From NCBI RefSeq assembly GCF_900141985.1, contig NZ_FQZK01000001.1, forward strand, positions 720,003 through 784,002: 64,000 nt of DNA, given 5' to 3'. The translations under genes were made by a program, and so were the position numbers. The notes beneath the pieces were generated by a model. It saw nothing but the letters and a program-made list of their open reading frames with translations. It was not told the DNA's origin and did no database searches. Source of the DNA: Nocardiopsis flavescens (GTDB lineage Bacteria; Actinomycetota; Actinomycetes; Streptosporangiales; Streptosporangiaceae). Below, in pieces: positions 42,181 through 50,415 of the stretch; the stretch's first letter is position 1, and every line of letters starts with the position of its first letter.

Positions 42181-42241
42181 CAATACGGCGTATTGCCCTG
42201 GCGCACACGAAGGTAGCACAGTTTCCAATACAGTGTATTGG
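42181..42241 (-). promoter_or_regulatory. Twin CAATAC-N3-GTATTG operators
   Basis: CAATACGGCGTATTG (42181-42195) and CAATACAGTGTATTG (42226-42240, inside CC...GG) are perfect 6-bp palindromes with 3-base spacers. Their centres lie 45 bp apart, about 4 helical turns. They sit 82-142 bases before the CPBP start. The form suits a TetR- or MarR-type dimer; the regulator is not adjacent. Confidence 0.65.
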
Positions 42242-43358
42242 CGCACCGTGGAGGCCGGTCGCGGACATGCGGCCGGGACCGGGTGCGACGGAAGCGCCGG
42301 GGCCGGCCGGCACCGGAGGGCACGACCGGCGGACGCAGGCAGGGCTCGGCCGACAGGCGGGCTCCGGTGACCGCCCCGCCCCGGGAACCACCGGGCCCTT
42401 CACGTCCCCCCCCGGCCACGCGGCCGACCTTCGCCGGAACCGTCGGCCAGAACGCCGGCGTCCTCCCGGAGGACTCCCGGCGGAATCGTCATGGGCGCCG
42501 CCCCGGGAACCCGTTCGGCCGTCGGCGGCGCTGCGGCGCACCACGGCCCGGGGGGCGCGGCGGTCCCGCCCGGCGGAGCCCGAGCCCGGCGCACGGGAGC
42601 AGGCGCGCGGGTGACGGGACGGCCGACTCGAGTCCGGACGCCGGCCCCCGCCCGGCGCCGGCGCACGATGCCGTCCCGCCCGGCACCGGCCTCAGCGGCG
42701 GACCGGCCCGGAGGACGACAGCCGACGCTCATCCCTCAGGGCGGGACCGGAAAAGCCGCACCACCCGGCGGAAAACGATCCGCGTCCGACCCCGGACGGA
42801 GTACGGGCGGCAGACGTACCGGTGATGTACCGGACGGCATCGTCCAGGGACAGGGGCGCGGGGCACCGGCGGCGACCCCTCAGGACACGGGGATGCGCAG
42901 CCGCCGAAAATCGCACACAGGTCCACCGCCGATCGCCCTGGACGCGCACCACCTCACGGACGTGCACACGGATCCATGGTCGGCCCCCCGGAGAGCGGAC
43001 GTTTTCCACTACCCAAGAATCCCCCATTCCCCATTCGTGCATGTATCTTTTGTGGTAAATGTCTGGATTTCAGATTTCAATCAGACTGAATCCGAACCCA
43101 ATGGTACGACCAATGCTGGCACCGCTGTCAGCGCGAACCGCCCCCCTAGTGACCCACGCCCCCTATGCAGGGGTTTCTTCGAGTGCGACAAGAATGTGAG
43201 GATAAGGACGGAGCCAACGCATAGAATGTCTTCACTCCGACAGCCACACCCACCTCAAAACGCATCACATGACCGCATTACGGTCTACCTCCGACCGGGC
43301 GGAACGGCGTTTCCCTGTGGCGACCGGACGATGACCAAGCAGCCGAACAGGAGGTGCC
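42242..43358. other. Gene-free stretch upstream of fxsT
   Basis: No gene is supported in 1117 bases. From about 43000 the GC content falls sharply, as in a promoter region for the large gene at 43359. A short open frame (ATG 43060) has no ribosome site. I searched this stretch for a precursor ending in F-x-S-x-x and found none. Confidence 0.45.
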
Positions 43359-46300
43359 GTGCCCCTAGAGACCGGCGGCGTGGCCGACCGAGCCCGGGAA
43401 ACCAGGATCATCACCTTTCACACCCACACCGCGTTCAACGGGTCCACCCAAGCCCTGGCCAACGTCGCCTGGAACCTGGCCTTCGAGAAGAAGAACGTCC
43501 TCGTCGTCGACCTCAACCTCTGGGCCGCACGAATGGACTGCCGGGTCCGCCGCTACCTGGAGCCCTTCTCCCCGTTCCCCCTGGACGGCATCGCCGGGAT
43601 CACCGACATGATCCAGCAGGTATGCCAGACCGTGAAGGAACGGCAGGGAATCGGCATCAAAGACATATGCCGTGATCATGCAGATGTGAGCAAGAAGTTC
43701 ACATATGTTCTGCCGTCTCCCAAGCTGCCCAACGCGCTCCAGGGCCGAATCGACTACCTAGGCCCGGGCACCAAGCTCTTTCCCAAGCACGGCGGATACC
43801 TTGAGGCCTTCGGTCAGCAGGACGCCGCGGAGCACTTCATAGGAGAGTTCCGGACGTCGCTGCGCTCACAGGGATACGACTACGTCCTGGTGGACACCGC
43901 CGCAGGCGAGACCCCGCCCCTCATCCGCAGCAGCATGGTCCTGCTTCCCGACGTCATCGCCTGGTCCCTCCCCTTCGACCGCGGGGAGCATCTGAGTGAG
44001 GCGATCAAGGCCTATGGCGACCTCCGAACGCAGATGGGCGACACGAACCGCCACCCCGTGATCCCCTTCGTGGGCAAGGCCTTCGGCAGTGAACAGGCGA
44101 GGAGGGACGCCTACGAGAGGATCAGGGAGGAGTTCGAGCTGCCGAAGCTGAACGGCGCCGAGGTCCTCGTCCAGATCCCCCAGGTCGAGCGTTACGTGGA
44201 CCGGTACACCATCGCGCACTTCGCGGAGGAGCCAACGACGGCCACCCCCTGCCTGGAACAGTACGAGAAGCTGACCGCGATCCTCACCGACGGAGAGGTC
44301 GGCAGGGTCGGGCCCCTGTCCCCGACCACCAGGATCACCATCGGCAATCTCATGCGCGGAGCGCGCGCCGCCAACGGTGGCAGGGTGACGCTCCTGTCCA
44401 CGTGCGCCGACCGGCCGTGGGCCGATTGGATCGCGGTCCAGCTGCGCCGGGCCGGCCTGCGCGTCGAGCGGGCCGACCTCTCCTCTGCCGACAGGGTGCG
44501 GGCGGAGGCGGAGCAGGCCGAGGGGACCGTCCTCCTGGTCGTCTCCAAGCACCTCCGGGGCAGCCGTTCCCTCCGCACCGCCGTCGGCATCGCGACCAGG
44601 CTGGCTCAGGGACGGCAGGAGGGGCTGGAACTCGTGCCCGTGCACGTCGACCACACCGACACCCCTGCCGACCTCGGCGACCCGGGCCACGGCGGTTTCG
44701 GGGTCTCCCGACAGATCCACCTCGCCTACAGTCCGGAGCAGGAGGCCCGCGAGGCCCTGCTGGGCCACTTCGAGTTGCGGTCCCCGGGTGACGCCTCGGC
44801 CGACGGACCGCGTTTCCCCGGGCACACGATGCCCCGTATCGGTGAGGTGCCCGAGAGCAACCCGCACTTCGTCGGCCGGGAGAGGCGGCTCGACGAGATG
44901 CGCCGGCACCTCGGATACGGCAGCAGGACCGCGGCTCCCATTGTCCTGACCGGCGGCACCGGTGTCGGAAAGGCCTCTATCGCAGCCGAGTACGTGCACC
45001 GGTTCGCGACCGACTACGACGTCATCCACTGGATCCAGGCCGACCACCCGGACGGGATCACGCAAGCCCACGCAAGCCTGCTCGAACAGATCCGGCAGAG
45101 GACGAAACAGGGGGAGGGGCCGCTCTCCGACCTCCGGGAGGCGGTCTCCCGCCCGCCGGAGGACGATGGCGCGCCCCGGCACCGGTGGCTCCTGGTCTAC
45201 GTGAACGCCGGCGCACCCGGTGACATCCTGGAGCGGATACCGGACAGGAGCCTGCACCACACCATCATCACTTCGAGCGACCAGTCATGGACCGCCGTCA
45301 GGGGCGTGACCGTCGTTCCCGTCACAGCGTTCGATCCCGGGGAGAGCCGCGCGCTCTTCAGGCGGCGCAAGGTCCGGCTTAGCGAAGAAGAGGTGGACCA
45401 CGTCGCCGAGCGTGTCGGCCACGACCCTCGCACTCTCAACCGGATCGTAGAGACCGTCCACACCTACCGGGAACAGGGCCTCACGCGGGAGCTCGACGAC
45501 TATCTGGCGACGGTGACGAAGGACAAGAGCCTGGTGACGGTCCTCGACCAGTTGGAGAGGTTCCACCCCGCGAGCCTGCGTCTGCTCCGGATCTGCGCCC
45601 ACCTGCATCCCCACGGCATTCCCATGGAGGCTCTCCAGACGGAGTCGGCCACCCGTGCCTACGGGGAGGCCGATGCGATGTTCGGCGAGAAGTACCACTT
45701 CGGCAGCGTCCTCTACCAGGCGACGCTGAATTCCCTGTTGGAGAAGGGGAGCAGGGAACTCCTGCGGGTCTCCCCCCGGGTGCAGTCCACCGTGCTGGAC
45801 CACGCCGGTGAAGAGAACGGGGCCCGGGCGAGGGAACTGGTCCACCGCATCCTCTCCGAGTACGCCCCGTCCGACGCCGAGATGGACGACCGGCGGCACA
45901 ACGCCCGCTACACATGGCTCGGCAGGCAGGTCGAGGCCTCCGGCGCGGTGGAGAGCGACGTGGCGGGGGTGCGCCGCTGGCTGGTCAACCAGGTGCGTTT
46001 CCACTACCGGAACTCAGAGCACCCCAGGGCCGTGGAGATCGGGGAGCGTCTCCGTCCGCGCTGGCAGAAGCTGTTCGGGGAAGTGGACGACCTGCTGTTG
46101 CGGTTGAACACCCAGCTGGCCAACTCCTACCGGGCCCTGGGGCGGTATGAGGAGGCGTCGCGTCTGACCGAGGCGACTCTGGACCACCAGCAGAGGCTGT
46201 ACGACACACCGCACCCGTTCACCCTCAGCACCCTCCGGAGCCACGCGGCCGACCTCCGGCTCCAGGGCAGGTACGTCGAGGCCGGGAAGAAGGACAACGC

Positions 46301-47240
46301 AGCCGTGGACGGCTACCAGGAGCTCGGAGGAACCAACGAACTCGACGTCTCCATCTCCCGCCACAACCTCTCCCTGTCCCTGGCCGGAGCGGGCAAGTAC
46401 GAGGACGCTCTCCAGGAGTCCATCGCGGCTTACGAGATCCAGAGCAGGGAGTCCGTACTCGGCCCGCGTGACCCGTGGACACTGGTGACCGAGACCACGA
46501 TGGGCTCCCACTACAGGTACCTGGGCCATCACAAGCGCGCGGAGGGCATCGTGACCAGGGGACACCAGCTTCTCACCGCGATCATGGGAGAGCACGACTC
46601 CGACGCGCTCAACGCCCACAAGGAACTGGTCACCGTATGGCGGCTCCAGAGGAACCAGGACATGGTGAGCCGACTGCCCTCACTCATAGAGGAGATCCGG
46701 CGGGCCCACGCCGACGGGTACGGCGACGACCACGAGCGCACCCTGTCCATGGAGGTCGAACTCGCCGCCTGCCTCGCCGTGTCCGGTGACGCCCGGGGCG
46801 CCCATGAGCAGTCGCTGGCGAACCTCGCCTCTTACCAGAAGCGCTTCGGGGAGGGCCACCTCTTCACGGCGGTGGTCGAGTCCAACCTGTCGGCCCACGC
46901 CTGGCTGGACGGGGACGAGGGAGCCGCTCTGGAGCACGGGAAGAACGCCTGTGAGCACCTGTCGGAGAACGAAGGGGTGAATGAGGAGCACCCTCTCATG
47001 ATCGGGGCCAAGCTCAACCTCGCCAACGCCCATTCCCTGGGAGGGGACGAGAGTCTGAACCTTGCCGGCAGCCTGGAGGCGGACGCCCTGCTGAAGCTGC
47101 CGAAGGATTTGGCCAAGCATCCGCTCGCCGAGATCGCACAACAGAACCAGCGCGCGACCATGGACAGGAAGCAGGCCCCCGAGAACATGGCCGTGAGCAC
47201 TCCCCGAAACTACGTCGATGCGACCATTCCGGAGATCTGA
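43359..47240 (+). CDS. fxsT: FxSxx-system TPR protein: ParA-like, TIR-like, NTPase and TPR domains
   Basis: GTG 43359 follows CAGGAGGT; 1293 residues. Residues 1-270 resemble a MinD/ParA-type ATPase (V-L-V-V-D-L-N-L-W-A, Y-D-Y-V-L-V-D-T-A-A-G), but the P-loop is degenerate (H-T-A-F-N-G-S-T, no Lys). Residues about 341-470 are TIR-like. Residues about 500-760 are a STAND/NB-ARC NTPase with intact Walker A G-G-T-G-V-G-K (about 530) and L-L-V-Y-V-N as Walker B. From about 850 to 1270 are TPRs of the Y-x-x-A type (S-Y-R-A-L-G-R-Y-E-E-A). This order fits the FxsT protein of FxSxx-COOH peptide systems, a probable sensor and signalling hub. It faces an FxsB-type gene. Confidence 0.75.
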   Translation: MPLETGGVADRARETRIITFHTHTAFNGSTQALANVAWNLAFEKKNVLVVDLNLWAARMDCRVRRYLEPFSPFPLDGIAGITDMIQQVCQTVKERQGIGIKDICRDHADVSKKFTYVLPSPKLPNALQGRIDYLGPGTKLFPKHGGYLEAFGQQDAAEHFIGEFRTSLRSQGYDYVLVDTAAGETPPLIRSSMVLLPDVIAWSLPFDRGEHLSEAIKAYGDLRTQMGDTNRHPVIPFVGKAFGSEQARRDAYERIREEFELPKLNGAEVLVQIPQVERYVDRYTIAHFAEEPTTATPCLEQYEKLTAILTDGEVGRVGPLSPTTRITIGNLMRGARAANGGRVTLLSTCADRPWADWIAVQLRRAGLRVERADLSSADRVRAEAEQAEGTVLLVVSKHLRGSRSLRTAVGIATRLAQGRQEGLELVPVHVDHTDTPADLGDPGHGGFGVSRQIHLAYSPEQEAREALLGHFELRSPGDASADGPRFPGHTMPRIGEVPESNPHFVGRERRLDEMRRHLGYGSRTAAPIVLTGGTGVGKASIAAEYVHRFATDYDVIHWIQADHPDGITQAHASLLEQIRQRTKQGEGPLSDLREAVSRPPEDDGAPRHRWLLVYVNAGAPGDILERIPDRSLHHTIITSSDQSWTAVRGVTVVPVTAFDPGESRALFRRRKVRLSEEEVDHVAERVGHDPRTLNRIVETVHTYREQGLTRELDDYLATVTKDKSLVTVLDQLERFHPASLRLLRICAHLHPHGIPMEALQTESATRAYGEADAMFGEKYHFGSVLYQATLNSLLEKGSRELLRVSPRVQSTVLDHAGEENGARARELVHRILSEYAPSDAEMDDRRHNARYTWLGRQVEASGAVESDVAGVRRWLVNQVRFHYRNSEHPRAVEIGERLRPRWQKLFGEVDDLLLRLNTQLANSYRALGRYEEASRLTEATLDHQQRLYDTPHPFTLSTLRSHAADLRLQGRYVEAGKKDNAAVDGYQELGGTNELDVSISRHNLSLSLAGAGKYEDALQESIAAYEIQSRESVLGPRDPWTLVTETTMGSHYRYLGHHKRAEGIVTRGHQLLTAIMGEHDSDALNAHKELVTVWRLQRNQDMVSRLPSLIEEIRRAHADGYGDDHERTLSMEVELAACLAVSGDARGAHEQSLANLASYQKRFGEGHLFTAVVESNLSAHAWLDGDEGAALEHGKNACEHLSENEGVNEEHPLMIGAKLNLANAHSLGGDESLNLAGSLEADALLKLPKDLAKHPLAEIAQQNQRATMDRKQAPENMAVSTPRNYVDATIPEI

Positions 47241-47550
47241 CCGCCGCGGAGCATGACCGTCTCCTCCAGGCACGTACGGCGGGACGGGTCCGTGATCGCC
47301 GTACCGGGGAACCGGGACCGGGAGGGGCCGGCGAGACAGGGCGACCGCTCGACGAGCGCGCCCGCGCGCTCGGACCGGTCGCAGGGCCGCGACGGAGGCC
47401 GCGGGCGTCAGCGCCGCCCACGAACGGGTCGGCACGGATGCCCGCGGCCCCGGCCGTTCACAGAGGGACACCGCCGGAGCCGAAGAGCCGTACCGCGAGG
47501 CCGTGCGAGCGGTACCGGGACACCACACCGTCGAGCAGAGCGCCCGGTTC
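47241..47550. other. Gene-free gap between fxsT and the orphan frame
   Basis: These 310 bases separate two convergent units. I see no supported gene and no clear hairpin terminator. Confidence 0.35.
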
Positions 47551-47821
47551 TCAACGGACGTGCTGGAGCCACCGGGCCCAGCGGAAGGGGGCGCCCTCCG
47601 GCACGGAGGGCGGGCAGCGGCCGTGGACGCACCCGCACCGCGTGTCGTTCACGCCCACCGCGAGGATGGGCTCCACGCCGCCGAGTCCGCTCGGGAATCC
47701 CTCCGTGAAAACGGCCTTGGAATCAGGCGACACCACCGCCTGCCACCGCGCTGCGAACGGGGGATACAGCTGCTCGGAATCGCTCCCGACGAGGACCTCG
47801 GCAAAGAGGTCGACAGGCGGG
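47551..47821 (-). other. Orphan coding-like frame directly after fxsB
   Basis: Directly after the fxsB stop a minus-strand frame of about 90 codons ends at TGA 47551-47553. It has strong third-position GC bias and a natural composition: L-F-A-E-V-L-V-G-S, L-Y-P-P-F-A-A-R-W, then V-G-V-N-D-T-R-C-G-C-V-H-G-R-C and F-R-W-A-R-W-L-Q. No ATG or GTG occurs before codon 30 and there is no ribosome site. A one-base shift at the fxsB stop would fuse it to FxsB. It may be an FxsB extension broken by a frameshift, a frameshift error, or a gene with an unusual start. Confidence 0.4.
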
Positions 47822-49030
47822 TCAGTGCTCCGTGGGCCGTGCTGGAGTGGAGTTCGATCCCACCCGCCGGTCGACGTGTCGGATGAGCTTCTGGAGGTCT
47901 CGGCAGTAGACGGAGGGGTTGGCGAACCCGCTGTCCGCCCGGTGGCGGTGGGCGCGCATGCCGCCGCCGCAGACGCCGAACAGCGGGCAGTCGACACAGG
48001 TCGAACAGGGAGAGTCCCCGGTGGGACGGACACGGTCGAAACCGTGCTCGGAGACGTTGAGCCCGGTGGCCCCCGCCCCCTCGTAGGCGATCTTGAGGCT
48101 GTCGTGCAGCTCGATGGCCCCGTCGGTCTCGACGACCAGAACCGGGCTGGGGGGCTCGCCCAGGTCCTCGGTGAGGCTGGCCTCCCCTTGCACCAAGCGG
48201 ACCAGGGAGTCAAAGGTGCGCACCCGAGGCCGCTGGGCGCGCGCGTGCCAGTGGTCGAAAGCCTCGATGAGCCAGTCCGCGTAGGGGGCCCGTGCCGGTG
48301 ACGTGCCCGGAGGCGGCCTGTCCCAGGTGGCGTGGGGCAGCAGGAAGTCGACCATGGGGGGAGCGTGGGCTCGGAGGGCCTCGTAGGTCCGCACCGGGTC
48401 GTTCGCCAGGTCGACCCTGCACAGGAGTCCGCCGTACAGCCCCCTGAAGCGCGGACGGTTCAGGAGTGCCAGAGCCTCACCCACCTGCCGGTGGCTCCCC
48501 CTGCCCGATGCGTGGCGGCGGTACCGGTCGTGCGCCTCCGCGTCCCCGTCGAGACTCACACCGACGGCGACCCGGTGACGTGCCAGGATTTCGAGGAAGG
48601 CGGTGTCGAGCAGTACCCCGTTGGTCTGGACGGAGAGGTGCAGCGCGGTCGGCGACCGGTGGAAGGCCCGCCTGAGTGTTCCTGCGATGGCGTCGAGGCG
48701 CCGGTGTCCGACCAGCAGGGGTTCTCCCCCGTGCAGCGTGACCGCGATGTCGGACAGGCGGTGGCGTTCTCCGTGCTCGACCAGGCGCCGCGACAGATGG
48801 TGGGTGACGGGGGAGGACAGAGCCCTGGGCCGCGTTCTCCAGCTGGTGTCCGGGGAACGGTAGACATAGCAGTAATGGCAGGCCAGGTTGCACCGGCTGT
48901 GCACCTTGACCACGAAGTGGTGGGGGACTCCCGGCCCGGGCGGGCCCACCGGGTGGGGCGGCGGGGTGCGTCGCCGGTTTCGTTCGGCGTGCAGGCGGCG
49001 TGAGCGGACCAGGATCGGGGTGGCGGGCAC
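47822..49030 (-). CDS. fxsB: FxsB-type radical SAM/SPASM peptide maturase
   Basis: I chose GTG 49030 (AAGG six bases upstream); an ATG at 49117 is in frame, but its first codons are AT-rich and non-coding in character. The 402-residue protein has the radical SAM cluster C47-x3-C51-x2-C54 in V-H-S-R-C-N-L-A-C-H-Y-C-Y-V-Y. H-G-G-E-P-L-L is the SAM-binding motif. A SPASM-like Cys set follows at 342, 345, 348, 354 and 376. FxsB enzymes cross-link aromatic side chains to neighbouring residues in small precursor peptides, making three-residue cyclophanes. No canonical F-x-S-x-x precursor was found nearby. It is divergent from the TIR operon. Confidence 0.85.
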   Translation of the reverse strand: MPATPILVRSRRLHAERNRRRTPPPHPVGPPGPGVPHHFVVKVHSRCNLACHYCYVYRSPDTSWRTRPRALSSPVTHHLSRRLVEHGERHRLSDIAVTLHGGEPLLVGHRRLDAIAGTLRRAFHRSPTALHLSVQTNGVLLDTAFLEILARHRVAVGVSLDGDAEAHDRYRRHASGRGSHRQVGEALALLNRPRFRGLYGGLLCRVDLANDPVRTYEALRAHAPPMVDFLLPHATWDRPPPGTSPARAPYADWLIEAFDHWHARAQRPRVRTFDSLVRLVQGEASLTEDLGEPPSPVLVVETDGAIELHDSLKIAYEGAGATGLNVSEHGFDRVRPTGDSPCSTCVDCPLFGVCGGGMRAHRHRADSGFANPSVYCRDLQKLIRHVDRRVGSNSTPARPTEH

Positions 49031-49419
49031 GGACGCCTTGAAGCCCAGGTCACCGACGTATCCGTAAGTCTCATTTGCGATGTTTTGTTGCTTTGCGTGC
49101 CTCAATGAGTATTTCATTCCTTATAATGATTTATGGCCGCTTTGCAGATGATCATTTAACGATCCTTGGGGCGCCGCGTGAGCTTGGTGCCCCTCTGAGC
49201 AGATCGTTCTCATTACGGATCGGTCATTGTCCCCGTTCCATCCCGTACTCGGTTCATTCCTGTCTTTTTCGATTTGATGCCTTCGAACCGGCGACAGGAA
49301 GTCTTCTTTGGAGTTATGCTCGGACGGTGGTTTGGTTGTTCGGGAGACGGCCCCGAAGGCCGCCGGCGCTGGAGTGGAGGCCGCGCACCGAGAGGGCCCT
49401 GGTAGAGGAGACGGATACC
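49031..49419. promoter_or_regulatory. AT-rich divergent control region of fxsB and the TIR operon
   Basis: These 389 bases are much richer in A and T than the rest of the window, notably 49080-49300. TATAAT at 49122-49127 is a good -10 box on the plus strand, but I found no matching -35. A 29-codon frame rich in Trp (ATG 49316 to TAG 49403-49405) ends just before the ribosome site of the first TIR gene; its own ribosome site is poorly placed. Confidence 0.5.
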
Positions 49420-50415
49420 GTGGACCGCCTTTTCCTGACCAGTTACACGCTTGCCGATCAGAGTTCCTGGATACGGTCCTTCCACGCCGATCTGGAGTTC
49501 GAGTTGAGCCTGCGCCTGGGGCGAAGGGTGTGCGGGATGATCGACACCGAACCCGGGGAGCAAGGCGAGGCCGTGCGGTCCGCATCCACTGTTTCAGCGA
49601 TGGTCGTCCTGCTGTCCGACGCCTACTTCGCCGACCGCAAGTGCGGACGCCAGTGGAGTGTTTTCACCTCACGACATCCGCTATGGCCGCCCTTGGAACA
49701 CGAATCCCCCGTTGCGGAGATCCTCCCCGTGCTCTGGAGCCCCCTCCGTCACGCCCTCCCCTCGGGCATCGCCCTTCCCGCCCACTGGCCGCCGAGGGAA
49801 CCGGCCCTGAGCGAAATGATGAGGCTCAGCGGCAGGGATTCACGGGGTTCCTATAAGGCACGCGTCCGCCGTCTCGCCGAGGGGATTCTCCGGCGCCAGC
49901 ACCGGCCCCGGGCGCGGTGGTGCCAGGACGACCCCGAACACGCCCCTCCGGCTTTCGGTGAGACCGACCACCGGAGCGAACCGGAGCGCATCGGCGTCAG
50001 TTACGTTCAGGCGGACAGCCCCTGGGCCGAGTGGATACAACGACTCTTGCGAAGGAAGGGGTACGAGGTCCAGCCGATGCCACACACAACAGGGGCATCA
50101 TCCACCACAAGCTGCGAAATCGGACAAGAGCAACACACCGACAAAGTCGTCGTGGTACTCTCGCACAATTTTCTGCGCGAAAGAGAAGGGACCGATCCCC
50201 TCTCCTCGCCTCCCCCCGTATTCCGAGGCAGTCCGGACGAGGATTCCACCGAGGGGAAATTCGTCTGCGTGAACGTCGAAAAGGACGAGCTGTCCTCCTT
50301 CGACGAGTTGCATCCCATTCACCTCTACGGCCTCGACGACGGAACCGTGGACCGGCTGCTCTCCGCGGTACGCTCCCCCGCCGACAGGCTGGCCTGGTGG
50401 CGGCGTGGGGGCTGA
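49420..50415 (+). CDS. TIR-domain protein, FxsC-like, with two TIR-like regions
   Basis: GTG 49420 follows AGAGGAGA by 8 bases; 331 residues. Residues 3-110 match FxsC-type TIR domains: L-F-L-T-S-Y at strand A, then A-M-V-V-L-L-S-D-A-Y-F, then K-C-G-R-Q-W-S-V-F. The position of the catalytic Glu (C-G-K-E-W in FxsC) is Gln78 here, so NADase activity is doubtful. Residues about 190-300 look like a second TIR-like fold (I-G-V-S-Y-V-Q-A-D-S-P-W-A-E-W-I, V-V-V-V-L-S-H-N-F), similar to the one in the FxsT protein. The stop overlaps the next gene by 11 bases. It may be a regulatory partner of the following TIR. Confidence 0.72.
   Translation: MDRLFLTSYTLADQSSWIRSFHADLEFELSLRLGRRVCGMIDTEPGEQGEAVRSASTVSAMVVLLSDAYFADRKCGRQWSVFTSRHPLWPPLEHESPVAEILPVLWSPLRHALPSGIALPAHWPPREPALSEMMRLSGRDSRGSYKARVRRLAEGILRRQHRPRARWCQDDPEHAPPAFGETDHRSEPERIGVSYVQADSPWAEWIQRLLRRKGYEVQPMPHTTGASSTTSCEIGQEQHTDKVVVVLSHNFLREREGTDPLSSPPPVFRGSPDEDSTEGKFVCVNVEKDELSSFDELHPIHLYGLDDGTVDRLLSAVRSPADRLAWWRRGG

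Noticed and set aside
42238..42825. Plus-strand open frame after the twin palindromes
   Set aside because: Starts inside the palindrome, Arg/Pro/Gly-rich with no motif or ribosome site.
43060..43200. A 46-residue frame upstream of fxsT as the FxsA peptide
   Set aside because: No ribosome site and it does not end in F-x-S-x-x.
49031..49117. ATG 49117 as start of fxsB
   Set aside because: Its first ~16 codons have AT-rich third positions unlike the gene, and AAGGA abuts the ATG with no spacing.
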